Source: an uncultured Clostridia bacterium (GTDB lineage: Bacteria; Bacillota; Clostridia; TANB77; CAG-508). Taken from it: a stretch of 64,000 nucleotides of DNA. Location: the NCBI GenBank assembly GCA_934133165.1, contig CAKPAW010000006.1, positions 49,946-113,945 of the forward strand, given 5' to 3'. Shown one piece after another: positions 26,181 through 34,482 of the stretch. Every line of letters begins with the position of its first letter. Position 1 is the stretch's first letter. A program made the position numbers and the translations under genes. The notes under the pieces were generated by a model. The model ran no database searches and had not been told where the DNA came from. It saw nothing but the letters and a program-made list of their open reading frames with translations.

Positions 26181-28916
26181 TTGAGTAGACTAGTTTTAGT
26201 AGATGGAAATAGTATAATGAATCGTGCATTTTATGGCATTATGGGTTCTAAAATGTTAATGACAGAAGATGGAACTTATACAAATGCAGTATATGGCTTT
26301 TTAGCAATTTTATTTAAAATAATAGAAGATTTAAATCCTGAATATTTAGCAGTATCATTTGATTTAAAAGCTCCAACAGCAAGACATAAAATGTACGAAG
26401 GATATAAAGCAAATCGTCATGGCATGCCAGATGAGTTAGCTGTGCAAATGCCTATAATTAAAGATATTCTAAGAGATATGAACATTACAATTATAGAAAA
26501 AGAAGGATATGAAGCAGATGATGTCTTAGGTACTCTTTCAAAAAGAGCAGAAAAAGAAGGAATAAATGTAACAATTCTTTCAGGAGATAGAGACACATTC
26601 CAATTAACTTCAAACAATATTTGTGTTAGAATTCCAAGAACAAAAATGGGAAAAACAGAAGTAGAAGATTTTGATAGAAATAAAATAAAAGAAGTTTATG
26701 GATTAGAACCAATACAACTAATAGAAGTAAAAGGACTTCAAGGAGATGCATCAGACAATATTCCAGGTGTGCCAGGAATAGGTGAAAAAACAGCTCTTTC
26801 TCTAATTCAAACTTATGGAACTATAGAAAATATATATGAAGAATTAGAAAATGGAAAAGCAGAGACAATAAAAGGTAAAACTAGAGAAAAAATGATTGAA
26901 AATAAGGATTTAGCTTTCCTTTCAAAAACATTAGGAACAATAAATTTGCAAGTTCCAATAGAAGAAAAGATAGAAGACTTAAAAGTAAAAGAGTGGGACA
27001 ACGAAAAAGTATATGAGGATTTTAAATCACTTAGATTTAATAGGTATATAGAACGTTTTAATCTAAAAGAAAATGGCACAAAACTAAATACAACAGAAAG
27101 TAAAGAAGAAAAAATTGAAGTAGCAGAGATTGAATTTAATTCAAAAGAATGTAGCGAGCTACTAGGAAATATAAAACAAAACAAAATGTTAATCTATTAT
27201 TTAGATAAAAATGATGACAAAGCCTCAAAGAACATAATTAAAAAAAGCATTAATGGAATAAGTATACTTTATAATGAGAAAGTATATTATATTACTATAA
27301 ACAATAAAGAAGAAATTGAAAAACTTAAAGATATTTTTGAAGATGAAAATATACAAAAAATAGGCTATAAATTAGGGGAAGATTATGTGCTTTTAAGAGA
27401 AAACAATATAACAATTAAAAACATCTTATTTGATATAGAAATTGCAGCTTATTTGTTAAGCCCAACAACTAATAAATATGAACTAAACAATTTAATAAAT
27501 CAATATTTAGAATTAGATGTAGAAGAATATTTACAAAAAAATGGAATAGATACTAATTCAAATAAACAAATGAATTTATTTGAAACAAATACTTTGAAAG
27601 ATGAACAAAAAGCAATTGTTCAAACAAATGCTTTTTACACATATAATATAGGAAAATTACAAGAAATATTAACTAAAGAATTAGAAAAACACAATGAAAT
27701 AAATTTATTTAAAAATATAGAAATGCCATTAGTAGAAGTATTAGCGAAAATGCAATATAATGGAATGTATTTAGATAAAGAAGAATTAATATCATTTGGA
27801 AATGAAATAAAGCAACAATTAGAAAAACTAACAAAGGAAATATATGAACTAGCAGGAGAAGAATTTAATATAAATTCAACAATACAATTAGGAAATATTT
27901 TATTTGAAAAGCTTAAATTAACAAGTTCAAAAAAGACTAAAAAAGGCTATTCTACAGATGTAGATGCGTTAGAAAAAATAAAAGATGAACATCCTATTGT
28001 AAATAAAATATTAGAATATAGAGGCCTTACAAAACTAAATTCTACATATGTAGAAGGAATGCTTCCATATATAAATGAAAATACAAAACGTATACACTCA
28101 TTCTTCCACCAAACGGTAACAGCAACAGGCAGAATTAGCAGTACAGAACCAAATTTACAAAATATACCTACAAGAATAGAACTTGGAAAAAGATTAAGAA
28201 AAGTATTTAAACCAAGAGAAGGTTATGTTTTTATAGATGCAGACTATTCACAAATTGAATTAAGAGTATTAGCTCATATTTCACAAGATGAACATATGTT
28301 ACAGGCATTCAAAGATGGAGAAGATATACACAAACAAGCAGCATCTAAAGTACTTAATATTCCAATAGAACAGGTTACAAAAGAACAACGTTCAAGTGCA
28401 AAAGCAGTTAACTTTGGAATAGTATATGGAATATCAGATTTCGGTTTAGCACAACAATTAGGAATTTCAAGAAAAAAAGCAAAAGAGTATATTGAACAAT
28501 ACTTAGAAAAGTATAATGGTATAAATAAATTTATGGAAGAAGTAGTAGAAGACGCCAAAGAAAAAGGCTATGTAGAGACTTTATTTAATAGAAGAAGATA
28601 TATACCAGAACTAAAATCTAATAATTATATGGTTCGTGAATTTGGTAAAAGAGCAGCAATGAACACACCAATTCAAGGAACTGCAGCAGATATAATGAAA
28701 ATAGCTATGGTCAACTTAAATAAAAAATTAGAAGAAGCAAACATAGATACAAATATTATATTGCAAGTACATGATGAATTAATTCTAGAAGCAAAAATAG
28801 AATATAAAGAAAAGGCAAAAGAAATACTAAAAGAATGTATGGAAAATGCTGCTAAATTATCTGTACCATTAGTTGTAGAAGTTTCAGAAGCTACTAATTG
28901 GTATGATTGTAAATAA
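26181..28916 (+). CDS. polA: DNA polymerase I
   Basis: A 911-residue polymerase. The 5' nuclease domain (about 1-290) has VDGNSIMNRAFYG, GYEADDVLG and GDASDNIPGVPGIGEKTA. The middle part (about 310-500) has the 3'-5' exonuclease fold but lacks the DxE and other metal-binding acids, so proofreading is probably absent, as in several Gram-positive relatives. The polymerase domain has DADYSQIELRVLAHISQD, KAVNFGIVYG and QVHDELILEA. It fills gaps and removes primers in replication and repair. The start is TTG at 26181 after AAGGAGGAG. Confidence 0.97.
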   Translation: MSRLVLVDGNSIMNRAFYGIMGSKMLMTEDGTYTNAVYGFLAILFKIIEDLNPEYLAVSFDLKAPTARHKMYEGYKANRHGMPDELAVQMPIIKDILRDMNITIIEKEGYEADDVLGTLSKRAEKEGINVTILSGDRDTFQLTSNNICVRIPRTKMGKTEVEDFDRNKIKEVYGLEPIQLIEVKGLQGDASDNIPGVPGIGEKTALSLIQTYGTIENIYEELENGKAETIKGKTREKMIENKDLAFLSKTLGTINLQVPIEEKIEDLKVKEWDNEKVYEDFKSLRFNRYIERFNLKENGTKLNTTESKEEKIEVAEIEFNSKECSELLGNIKQNKMLIYYLDKNDDKASKNIIKKSINGISILYNEKVYYITINNKEEIEKLKDIFEDENIQKIGYKLGEDYVLLRENNITIKNILFDIEIAAYLLSPTTNKYELNNLINQYLELDVEEYLQKNGIDTNSNKQMNLFETNTLKDEQKAIVQTNAFYTYNIGKLQEILTKELEKHNEINLFKNIEMPLVEVLAKMQYNGMYLDKEELISFGNEIKQQLEKLTKEIYELAGEEFNINSTIQLGNILFEKLKLTSSKKTKKGYSTDVDALEKIKDEHPIVNKILEYRGLTKLNSTYVEGMLPYINENTKRIHSFFHQTVTATGRISSTEPNLQNIPTRIELGKRLRKVFKPREGYVFIDADYSQIELRVLAHISQDEHMLQAFKDGEDIHKQAASKVLNIPIEQVTKEQRSSAKAVNFGIVYGISDFGLAQQLGISRKKAKEYIEQYLEKYNGINKFMEEVVEDAKEKGYVETLFNRRRYIPELKSNNYMVREFGKRAAMNTPIQGTAADIMKIAMVNLNKKLEEANIDTNIILQVHDELILEAKIEYKEKAKEILKECMENAAKLSVPLVVEVSEATNWYDCK

Positions 28917-29007
28917 TTCAAAGGACATTTTGGGACTTATAAATTAGTATTACTATAATAAAAATATAGAAATTTTGAAAAAAATGCTCGTTCAAGCTAA
29001 GTTACGC

Positions 29008-29081
29008 AGAAATTATAAGTGAAATTTGTGGCACCCTTCCATTAGAAATGAACTCTTTCCACAAATTTCTTAATAATTTCT
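29008..29081. repeat. Long imperfect hairpin between polA and the transglycosylase gene
   Basis: AGAAATTATAAGTGAAATTTGTGG (left arm 29008-29031) pairs imperfectly with the arm at 29059-29081. It fills much of the 296-base gap and could be a small mobile repeat or a terminator of polA. The rest of the gap shows no gene. Confidence 0.5.
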
Positions 29082-29212
29082 AGCTTACTTACTTTCAATG
29101 CACTTTTTTAAAAATTTTTTATTTTTATTATTAAATCAAAGTTTTATGTAAAGGGCAAAAGTGACCCATTCCCAATTATCCTTTCAAATTCAAAAGTAAG
29201 GAGAAAAATAGT

Positions 29213-29785
29213 TTGACAAATTCAAAGAAAAAATGGTTAATAATATCACTTATTATAATAGTTCTTATTTTCTTTCTTTTTGGAACTTTAAAAGTACAAA
29301 ATATAGTACTAAAGAAAATTTATGTAAAAGATTACGAAGAATATGTATATAAATATTCAGAAGAAAATAATATAGATCCATTTATGACATTTGCAATAAT
29401 TAAAGTAGAAAGCAAATTTAATAGAAATATAAAATCTTCAAGTGGTGCATTAGGTTTAATGCAACTTATGGAGTCTACAGCAGTAGAAATGGCAAATCAA
29501 TTAGGAGAGAAAGTTATAGTAAAAGAATCTTTATATAATCCAGAAATAAATATAAAAATAGGTACTACTTATTATGCAACTCTTTTAAAACACTACGAAG
29601 GAAATGAACAACTTGCACTTGCGGCTTATAATGCTGGAATGGGAAATGTGGATAATTGGATTAAAGAAGGAACATTAGAAAAAGACGGATCAAATATAGA
29701 GAATATTCCATATAAAGAAACAAATAATTACGTAAGAAAAATAATAAGAGATTATAAAATTTATAAAAGCATATATGAAAAATAA
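29213..29785 (+). CDS. Lytic transglycosylase (SLT domain)
   Basis: A 190-residue protein with an N-terminal membrane anchor (about 9-27) and an SLT/lysozyme-like domain (about 45-175). Catalytic Glu is in AIIKVESKFN (about 66), followed by SGALGLMQLMESTA and AAYNAGMGNVDNW. It cleaves the glycan strand of peptidoglycan at the outer face of the membrane. The start is TTG (29213) after AAGGAG. It precedes galE by only 18 bases, so both may share a transcript, though no functional link is evident. Confidence 0.9.
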   Translation: MTNSKKKWLIISLIIIVLIFFLFGTLKVQNIVLKKIYVKDYEEYVYKYSEENNIDPFMTFAIIKVESKFNRNIKSSSGALGLMQLMESTAVEMANQLGEKVIVKESLYNPEINIKIGTTYYATLLKHYEGNEQLALAAYNAGMGNVDNWIKEGTLEKDGSNIENIPYKETNNYVRKIIRDYKIYKSIYEK

Positions 29786-29803
29786 AAGAAAAGGGGTAAT
29801 AAG

Positions 29804-30820
29804 ATGTCAATATTAGTAACAGGTGGAGCAGGATATATAGGAAGCCACACAGTAGTGGAACTTTTAAATGAAGGGAAAGAAGTTATAATTATAGATAATT
29901 TTTCAAATAGTAAGCCAAGTGTGTTAGAAGCTATAAGAAAGATTACAAATAAAGATTTTAAATTTTACGAAATAAATTATTTAGATAGAGAAGCTTTAGA
30001 AAAAGTATTTGAAGAAAATAAAAATATAGAAGCTGTAATGAATTTTGCAGGTTATAAAGCAGTAGGAGAATCTGTAAAGAAACCAATAGAATATTATATA
30101 AATAATATATCAGGAGCACTTGTATTATTAGACACAATGAAAAAATATAACGTAAAGAAATTTGTATTTAGTTCTTCAGCAACAGTTTATGGAGAACCAG
30201 AAAGAATACCTCTTACAGAAGATTGTAAAACAGGTGGAACTACAAATCCATATGGAACAACAAAACTATTTATAGAACAAATATTAAAGGATATATATGC
30301 TTCAGACAATTCATGGGACATTGCAATATTAAGATATTTTAATCCGGTAGGAGCACATGAAAGTGGATTAATAGGAGAAGAGCCACAAGGAAAACCAAAT
30401 AATCTAATGCCTTATGTAGTTAGAGTAGCAGCAGGAATATTACCAGAACTATCAGTGTTTGGAAATGATTACAATACACCAGATGGAACAGGAGTAAGAG
30501 ATTATATACATGTTGTAGACTTAGCAAAAGGACATATAAGAGCTCTAGAAAAATTAGATAAGGAAAAACAAGGATTATTTATATACAATTTAGGAACAGG
30601 AATAGGCTATAGTGTATTAGATATGGTAAAGGCATTTGAAAAATCAACTGGTAAAAATGTAAAATATAAAATAGCTCCAAGAAGAGAAGGAGATATTGCA
30701 ACATGTTATTCAAGTCCTAAAAAAGCTAAAGAAGAGTTAAATTGGGAAGCAAAAAGAAATTTAGAACAAATGTGTAAAGACTCATGGAACTATATAGAAA
30801 AACAAAATACAGATAGTTAA
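29804..30820 (+). CDS. galE: UDP-glucose 4-epimerase
   Basis: A 338-residue short-chain dehydrogenase-type epimerase. The NAD site is TGGAGYIGSHT (about 6-16), catalytic Ser/Thr is in FSSSATVYG (about 122-130), and the Tyr-x3-Lys pair is in NPYGTTKLF (about 149-153). Further GalE marks are ILRYFNPVGAH and RDYIHVVDLAKGH. It interconverts UDP-glucose and UDP-galactose for wall or capsule sugars. Length is as expected. Confidence 0.96.
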   Translation: MSILVTGGAGYIGSHTVVELLNEGKEVIIIDNFSNSKPSVLEAIRKITNKDFKFYEINYLDREALEKVFEENKNIEAVMNFAGYKAVGESVKKPIEYYINNISGALVLLDTMKKYNVKKFVFSSSATVYGEPERIPLTEDCKTGGTTNPYGTTKLFIEQILKDIYASDNSWDIAILRYFNPVGAHESGLIGEEPQGKPNNLMPYVVRVAAGILPELSVFGNDYNTPDGTGVRDYIHVVDLAKGHIRALEKLDKEKQGLFIYNLGTGIGYSVLDMVKAFEKSTGKNVKYKIAPRREGDIATCYSSPKKAKEELNWEAKRNLEQMCKDSWNYIEKQNTDS

Positions 30821-30940
30821 AACTATGATAAATACAATAAAAAGTAACCATAATACTTATACAAATAAAATTAGTTTTCATAAAAAATAACCTAAAAAAT
30901 ATTTACAAAAAATACAAGCTCGAAAACCATTGATATTAGG

Positions 30941-30970
30941 TTATCAACAGAGTTATCCACAATATCCACA
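30941..30970 (+). other. DnaA-box-like cluster
   Basis: TTATCAACA (30941-30949), TTATCCACA (30953-30961; perfect consensus) and a partial TATCCACA (30963-30970) lie in tandem in very AT-rich DNA. They may bind DnaA, though no dnaA/dnaN origin genes are nearby. Confidence 0.4.
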
Positions 30971-30998
30971 TATATTATTTTTTGTAATTATATTACAA

Positions 30999-31175
30999 AA
31001 ACAAGTAACATAATGTAAAATAAAGAAATAAAATTGAAATATTTATGTAACATTTATTACAAAAATAACTATTTTTGTAACATAATTGTAATATAAAAAC
31101 AAAAAGACTAAAAATATGACAAAAAATATATTATGAAATATTGTAACATAGTAATATTTCTGTAACACATTATAA
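30999..31175. repeat. Cluster of GTAACA motifs in gene-free DNA
   Basis: Five copies of GTAACA followed by T or C occur between about 31003 and 31166, several preceded by T and facing TATTAC or GTAATA sequences. This gene-free stretch of about 430 bases before the T-box holds no open frame I can support. Confidence 0.4.
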
Positions 31176-31248
31176 AACAAAAGGGATACTTTATAATATG
31201 TCATCTGCCCATTTTGATTCATAGTATAAACAAAAATTACAAAAATCA

Positions 31249-31277
31249 TTGACTTTATTAGATTGAATTGTTAAAAT
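31249..31277 (+). promoter_or_regulatory. Sigma-A promoter of the T-box/glyS transcript
   Basis: TTGACT (31249-31254), 17-base spacer, TAAAAT (31272-31277), just upstream of the T-box leader. Confidence 0.7.
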
Positions 31278-31283
31278 AGATAA

Positions 31284-31497
31284 AGAAAATGAATAGTGCG
31301 ATGAAAAAGAAAAAACATTTTTAATATTTAAAGAGAGTTAACATTTGGTGAAAGTTAATAATAAAGAAAATGTGGGGAGCTTTGGAGTACATTAAAATAA
31401 AGTGGATAAATATAAAATATTTATCAATTAGGGTGGAACCGCGGAAATTAAACTTTCGTCCCTAGCTAGAATAAAAGCTAGGAATGAAAGTTTTTTA
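31284..31497 (+). ncRNA. T-box leader (glycyl-tRNA sensing)
   Basis: The conserved T-box AGGGTGGAACCGCGG is at 31430-31444 and AGAGAGTTAACATTTGGTG (31332-31350) is the stem I distal region. The terminator stem (CTTTC..CCTAGCT with AGCTAGG..GAAAG, about 31452-31491) ends in TTTTTT. Uncharged glycyl-tRNA would favour the antiterminator and switch on glyS. A GGGGA stretch near 31374-31378 offers a Gly specifier codon, but I could not fix the register. Confidence 0.92.
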
Positions 31498-31664
31498 TAT
31501 AATAGGAAAGTTATGCAACCTTCCTATTATATAAAATTACATTGCACAGAAAATTTATTTCATAAATTTTCGCGCACGAACAAATTTACTGAAAATTTCA
31601 ATTTTTTGATTAGGATAAAAAATAGAGTTAAGACTGAAAATTGAAAATTTTCAGATTTGTTCTT
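31498..31664. repeat. Dispersed 74-bp intergenic element, copy 2, enlarged
   Basis: 31498-31571 matches the copy at 25991. It continues into a long inverted repeat, GAACAAAT..CTGAAAATTT near 31578 pairing with AAATTTTCAGATTTGTTC near 31647, that copy 1 lacks. It lies between the T-box terminator and glyS, so it is part of the glyS leader RNA. Confidence 0.7.
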
Positions 31665-31666
31665 AG

Positions 31667-31753
31667 CTGTTTTTGGGGACGGAGCAAAAAAACAGCTAGA
31701 AAAAACAAAAAACGAAAATTTTAAACTGTTTTTTGCTCCGTCCCCAAAAACAG
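31667..31753. repeat. 28-bp near-perfect inverted repeat with GGGGACGGAGC core
   Basis: The left arm 31667-31695 and the right arm 31726-31753 are complementary except for one extra A. Each contains GGGGACGGAGC or its complement. The right-arm sequence recurs at 50982-51013. It ends 19 bases before the glyS start, so read-through RNA must pass a very stable hairpin. Confidence 0.8.
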
Positions 31754-31772
31754 TTAGAGTAGGAGAAAGATT

Positions 31773-33161
31773 ATGAGTGAATTAACAATGGACAAAATGG
31801 TAGCATTATGCAAAAATAGAGGATTTGTATATCCTGGTTCAGAAATTTATGGAGGTTTAGCAAATTCTTGGGACTATGGTCCATTAGGTGCAGAACTTAA
31901 GAAAAATATTAAAGATGCATGGTGGAAAAAATTTATAATTCAAAATAGACACAATGTAGGAATTGATGCAGCAATTATGATGAATCCACAAGTATGGGTT
32001 ACAACAGGACACGTTGGTGGATTTTCAGATCCATTAATAGATTGTAAAGCTTGTAAAACAAGACATAGAGCAGATAAATTAATAGAAGAATGGGGATTTG
32101 CACAAGGAAAAGATATTTCTGGACTTGATGGCTGGACAAATGAACAATTAGTTGATTATATCAAAGAAAACAATATTCCATGCCCTAATTGTGGAAAACA
32201 AGATTTTACAGATATAAGAAAATTCAATTTAATGTTTAAAACATTTATGGGAGTTACAGAAGACGCAAAATCTGAAGTGTATTTAAGACCAGAAACAGCA
32301 CAAGGAATGTTTGTAGACTTTAAAAATGTATTAAGAACAACAAGAAGAAGAATGCCAATGGGAATTGGACAAATGGGACGTTCTTTTAGAAATGAAATAA
32401 CACCAGGAAACTTTATATTCAGAACAAGAGAATTTGAACAAATGGAACTTGAATTTTTCTGCAAACCAGGAACAGATTTAGAATGGTATGAATATTGGAA
32501 AAACTTCTGCAAAAATTGGCTTGTAAGCTTAGGAATGAAAGAAGAAAACTTACGTATGAGAGAACACTCTAAAGAAGAATTATCATTCTATAGTAAAGGA
32601 ACAACTGATATAGAATTCTTATTCCCATTTGGATGGGGAGAATTATGGGGAATAGCAGATAGAACTGATTATGACTTATCAAGACATATGGAAGCTTCTA
32701 AAGAAGATTTAACATATTTAGACCCAGAAACAAATGAAAGATATGTACCATATTGCGTAGAACCAGCAGTTGGTGTAGATAGAATATTTTTAGCAATGAT
32801 GTGCAACGCATATGAAGAACAAGAAATAGCTGAAGGAGACACAAGAACAGTACTTCACTTACATCCAGCATTAGCACCATATAAAGTTGCAGTACTTCCA
32901 CTTTCTAAAAAACTAAGTGAAAAAGCAGATGAAGTATATACAAAACTATCAAAGAAATTTATGTGTGATTATGACGAAGCAGGTTCAATAGGAAAACGTT
33001 ATAGAAGAGAAGATGAAATAGGAACACCATATTGTGTAACAATAGATTTTGATACTCTAGAAGATGAATCTGTAACAATTCGTGATAGGGACACAATGGA
33101 ACAAGTAAGAGTAAAAATAGATGAACTACCAACTTGGCTAGAAGGAAAAATGGAGTTCTAA
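31773..33161 (+). CDS. glyS: Glycyl-tRNA synthetase (alpha-2 type)
   Basis: A 462-residue class II synthetase of the single-chain type found in Gram-positives and archaea. Marks are GFVYPGSEIYGGLANSWDYG near the start, two zinc cysteine pairs (CKAC about 91, CPNC about 136), motif 2 FRNEITPGNFIFRTREFEQM (about 206-225), motif 3 EPAVGVDRIFLAMM (about 329-342), and a C-terminal anticodon-binding domain. It charges tRNA-Gly. Expression is controlled by the upstream T-box. The start has AGGAG (31761-31765). Confidence 0.96.
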   Translation: MSELTMDKMVALCKNRGFVYPGSEIYGGLANSWDYGPLGAELKKNIKDAWWKKFIIQNRHNVGIDAAIMMNPQVWVTTGHVGGFSDPLIDCKACKTRHRADKLIEEWGFAQGKDISGLDGWTNEQLVDYIKENNIPCPNCGKQDFTDIRKFNLMFKTFMGVTEDAKSEVYLRPETAQGMFVDFKNVLRTTRRRMPMGIGQMGRSFRNEITPGNFIFRTREFEQMELEFFCKPGTDLEWYEYWKNFCKNWLVSLGMKEENLRMREHSKEELSFYSKGTTDIEFLFPFGWGELWGIADRTDYDLSRHMEASKEDLTYLDPETNERYVPYCVEPAVGVDRIFLAMMCNAYEEQEIAEGDTRTVLHLHPALAPYKVAVLPLSKKLSEKADEVYTKLSKKFMCDYDEAGSIGKRYRREDEIGTPYCVTIDFDTLEDESVTIRDRDTMEQVRVKIDELPTWLEGKMEF

Positions 33162-33162
33162 C

Positions 33163-33191
33163 TTGACAATTAAAACAAAAGAATATATAAT
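33163..33191 (+). promoter_or_regulatory. Perfect consensus sigma-A promoter of the ankyrin gene
   Basis: TTGACA (33163-33168), exactly 17 bases, TATAAT (33186-33191), starting two bases after the glyS stop codon. Confidence 0.88.
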
Positions 33192-33220
33192 AGGCAACAT
33201 AAAATTGTTGTCTATTTTTA
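33189..33220 (+). terminator. Hairpin overlapping the ankyrin promoter start region
   Basis: AATAGGCAACA (33189-33199) pairs with TGTTGTCTATT (33206-33216) with one G-U, then TTTA. It can end glyS transcription; its right half would also be in the 5' end of the ankyrin message. Confidence 0.6.
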
Positions 33221-33255
33221 ATTAGGTAATTACCGAATAAGAAAGGAGAAAAAAT

Positions 33256-34080
33256 ATGGGAAAGCGGAAAACAACAGTAACAGTGTCTTTTGATATTACA
33301 TTGGAGGATCATTATGACTTATTGAAAAAATTTTTTGATTTAGATAAAAATTTTAAACTAAATCAGGAAAAAGCTTTATGTTGGGCTGTAAAAAATAATA
33401 ATACTAAATTAGTTAGTTTGTTAATTCAAGCAGGAGCAAATGTAACAGCAAGTAATAACTATGCTATAAGATTTGCATCAGCAAATGGTCATGCTAAAGT
33501 AGTAAAAATACTAATAGAAGCAGGAGCAGATGTAACAGCAGATGATAACTATGCTATAGGCCTTGCATCAGACAATGGTCATACTGAAGTAGTAAAATTA
33601 CTAATAGAAGCAGGAGCAGATGTAACAGCAAGTAATAACTATGCTATACGACTTGCATCAGACAATGGTCATGCTGAAGTAGTAAAAATACTAATAGAAG
33701 CAGGAGCAGATGTAACAGCAGATAATAACTATGCTATAAAAATGGCATCAGACAATGGTCATACTGAAGTAGTAAAATTACTAATAGAAGCAGGAGCAGA
33801 TGTAACAGCAGATAATAACTATGCTATAAAAATGGCATCAGACAATGGTCATACTGAAGTAGTAAAATTACTAATAGAAGCAGGAGCAGATGTAACAGCA
33901 AGTAATAACTATGCTATACGACTTGCATCAGACAATGGTCATGCTGAAGTAGTAAAAATACTAATAGAAGCAGGAGCAGATGTAACTGCAAATAATAACT
34001 ACGCTATAAGATATGCATCAGCAAATGGTCATGCTGAAGTAGAGAAGCTATTAAAAGAAGCATGTGCAAAAAATAAATAA
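33256..34080 (+). CDS. Ankyrin-repeat protein with near-identical repeats
   Basis: A 274-residue protein. After a leader of about 55 residues come seven units of 30 residues of the form NNYAIRLASDNGHAEVVKIL then IEAGADVTA, with small changes (AIRF, AIGL, AIKM, AIRY). DNA units are 90 bp; the two at 33721-33810 and 33811-33900 look identical, and units at 33631 and 33901 are nearly so, which shows very recent tandem duplication. Ankyrin repeats bind proteins; there is no signal peptide or enzyme domain, so it is probably a cytoplasmic binding scaffold. The target is unknown. A perfect promoter and AAGGAG drive it. Confidence 0.95.
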   Translation: MGKRKTTVTVSFDITLEDHYDLLKKFFDLDKNFKLNQEKALCWAVKNNNTKLVSLLIQAGANVTASNNYAIRFASANGHAKVVKILIEAGADVTADDNYAIGLASDNGHTEVVKLLIEAGADVTASNNYAIRLASDNGHAEVVKILIEAGADVTADNNYAIKMASDNGHTEVVKLLIEAGADVTADNNYAIKMASDNGHTEVVKLLIEAGADVTASNNYAIRLASDNGHAEVVKILIEAGADVTANNNYAIRYASANGHAEVEKLLKEACAKNK

Positions 34081-34086
34081 GTAATA

Positions 34087-34122
34087 AAAACTAGTAATTT
34101 CAATTGAAATTACTAGTTTTTG
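34087..34122. terminator. Bidirectional terminator after the ankyrin gene
   Basis: AAAACTAGTAATTTC and GAAATTACTAGTTTT form a perfect palindrome around AATT, with T-runs on both strands. It serves the + strand gene and the relic on the - strand. Confidence 0.85.
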
Positions 34123-34124
34123 TT

Positions 34125-34438
34125 TTACTCACCTAAACTATCAATTAAAATGTTTAAATGATAATTTTGTAGTTTTGACAAAGAAGCATTGCTGGTCTTA
34201 TAAAAATAAACTATAGAATTTTCTGAGGAAGAAGTAAAATAATAAATATCACCAGAACTTAAATAAACATCTACATTTTTTGGAACAAAGAACCGGTGCT
34301 TTTCATCAAACGAACAGCTACCTAAAAATTCATAAAAAAAATTCCCAAAAACCCTTTACAATTAAGCAATTTATGTATATAATAAGTTCGTTCTGGGGAA
34401 AGTATTCTAGGACAATCATAAAGTAAAAGTTTTAACAA
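34125..34438 (-). pseudogene. Frameshifted relic of an unidentified gene
   Basis: On the - strand one frame reads LLKLLLYDCPRILSPERTYY and on to KGFLGIFF, then stops. Shifting frame at the eight-base homopolymer at 34334-34341 continues YEFLGSCSFDEKHRFFVPKN and runs to a proper stop before the terminator. The sequence is non-repetitive and protein-like in composition, so it is probably a dead gene; I cannot identify the family. It fills most of the gap between the ankyrin gene and ppdK. Confidence 0.45.
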
Positions 34439-34482
34439 ATTTTATATAGTTAAGACAGTATAGAAAACAAGGAGGTTTTTTT

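Noticed and set aside
33420..34065. Possible CRISPR-like array because of regular 90-bp repeats
   Set aside because: The repeats are in frame, lack variable spacers and encode ankyrin units.
34125..34438. Resemblance of the relic to a polysaccharide deacetylase-associated domain
   Set aside because: Only a few residues (SPERTYYIHKLL) recall it, and the rest does not match, so I left it unnamed.
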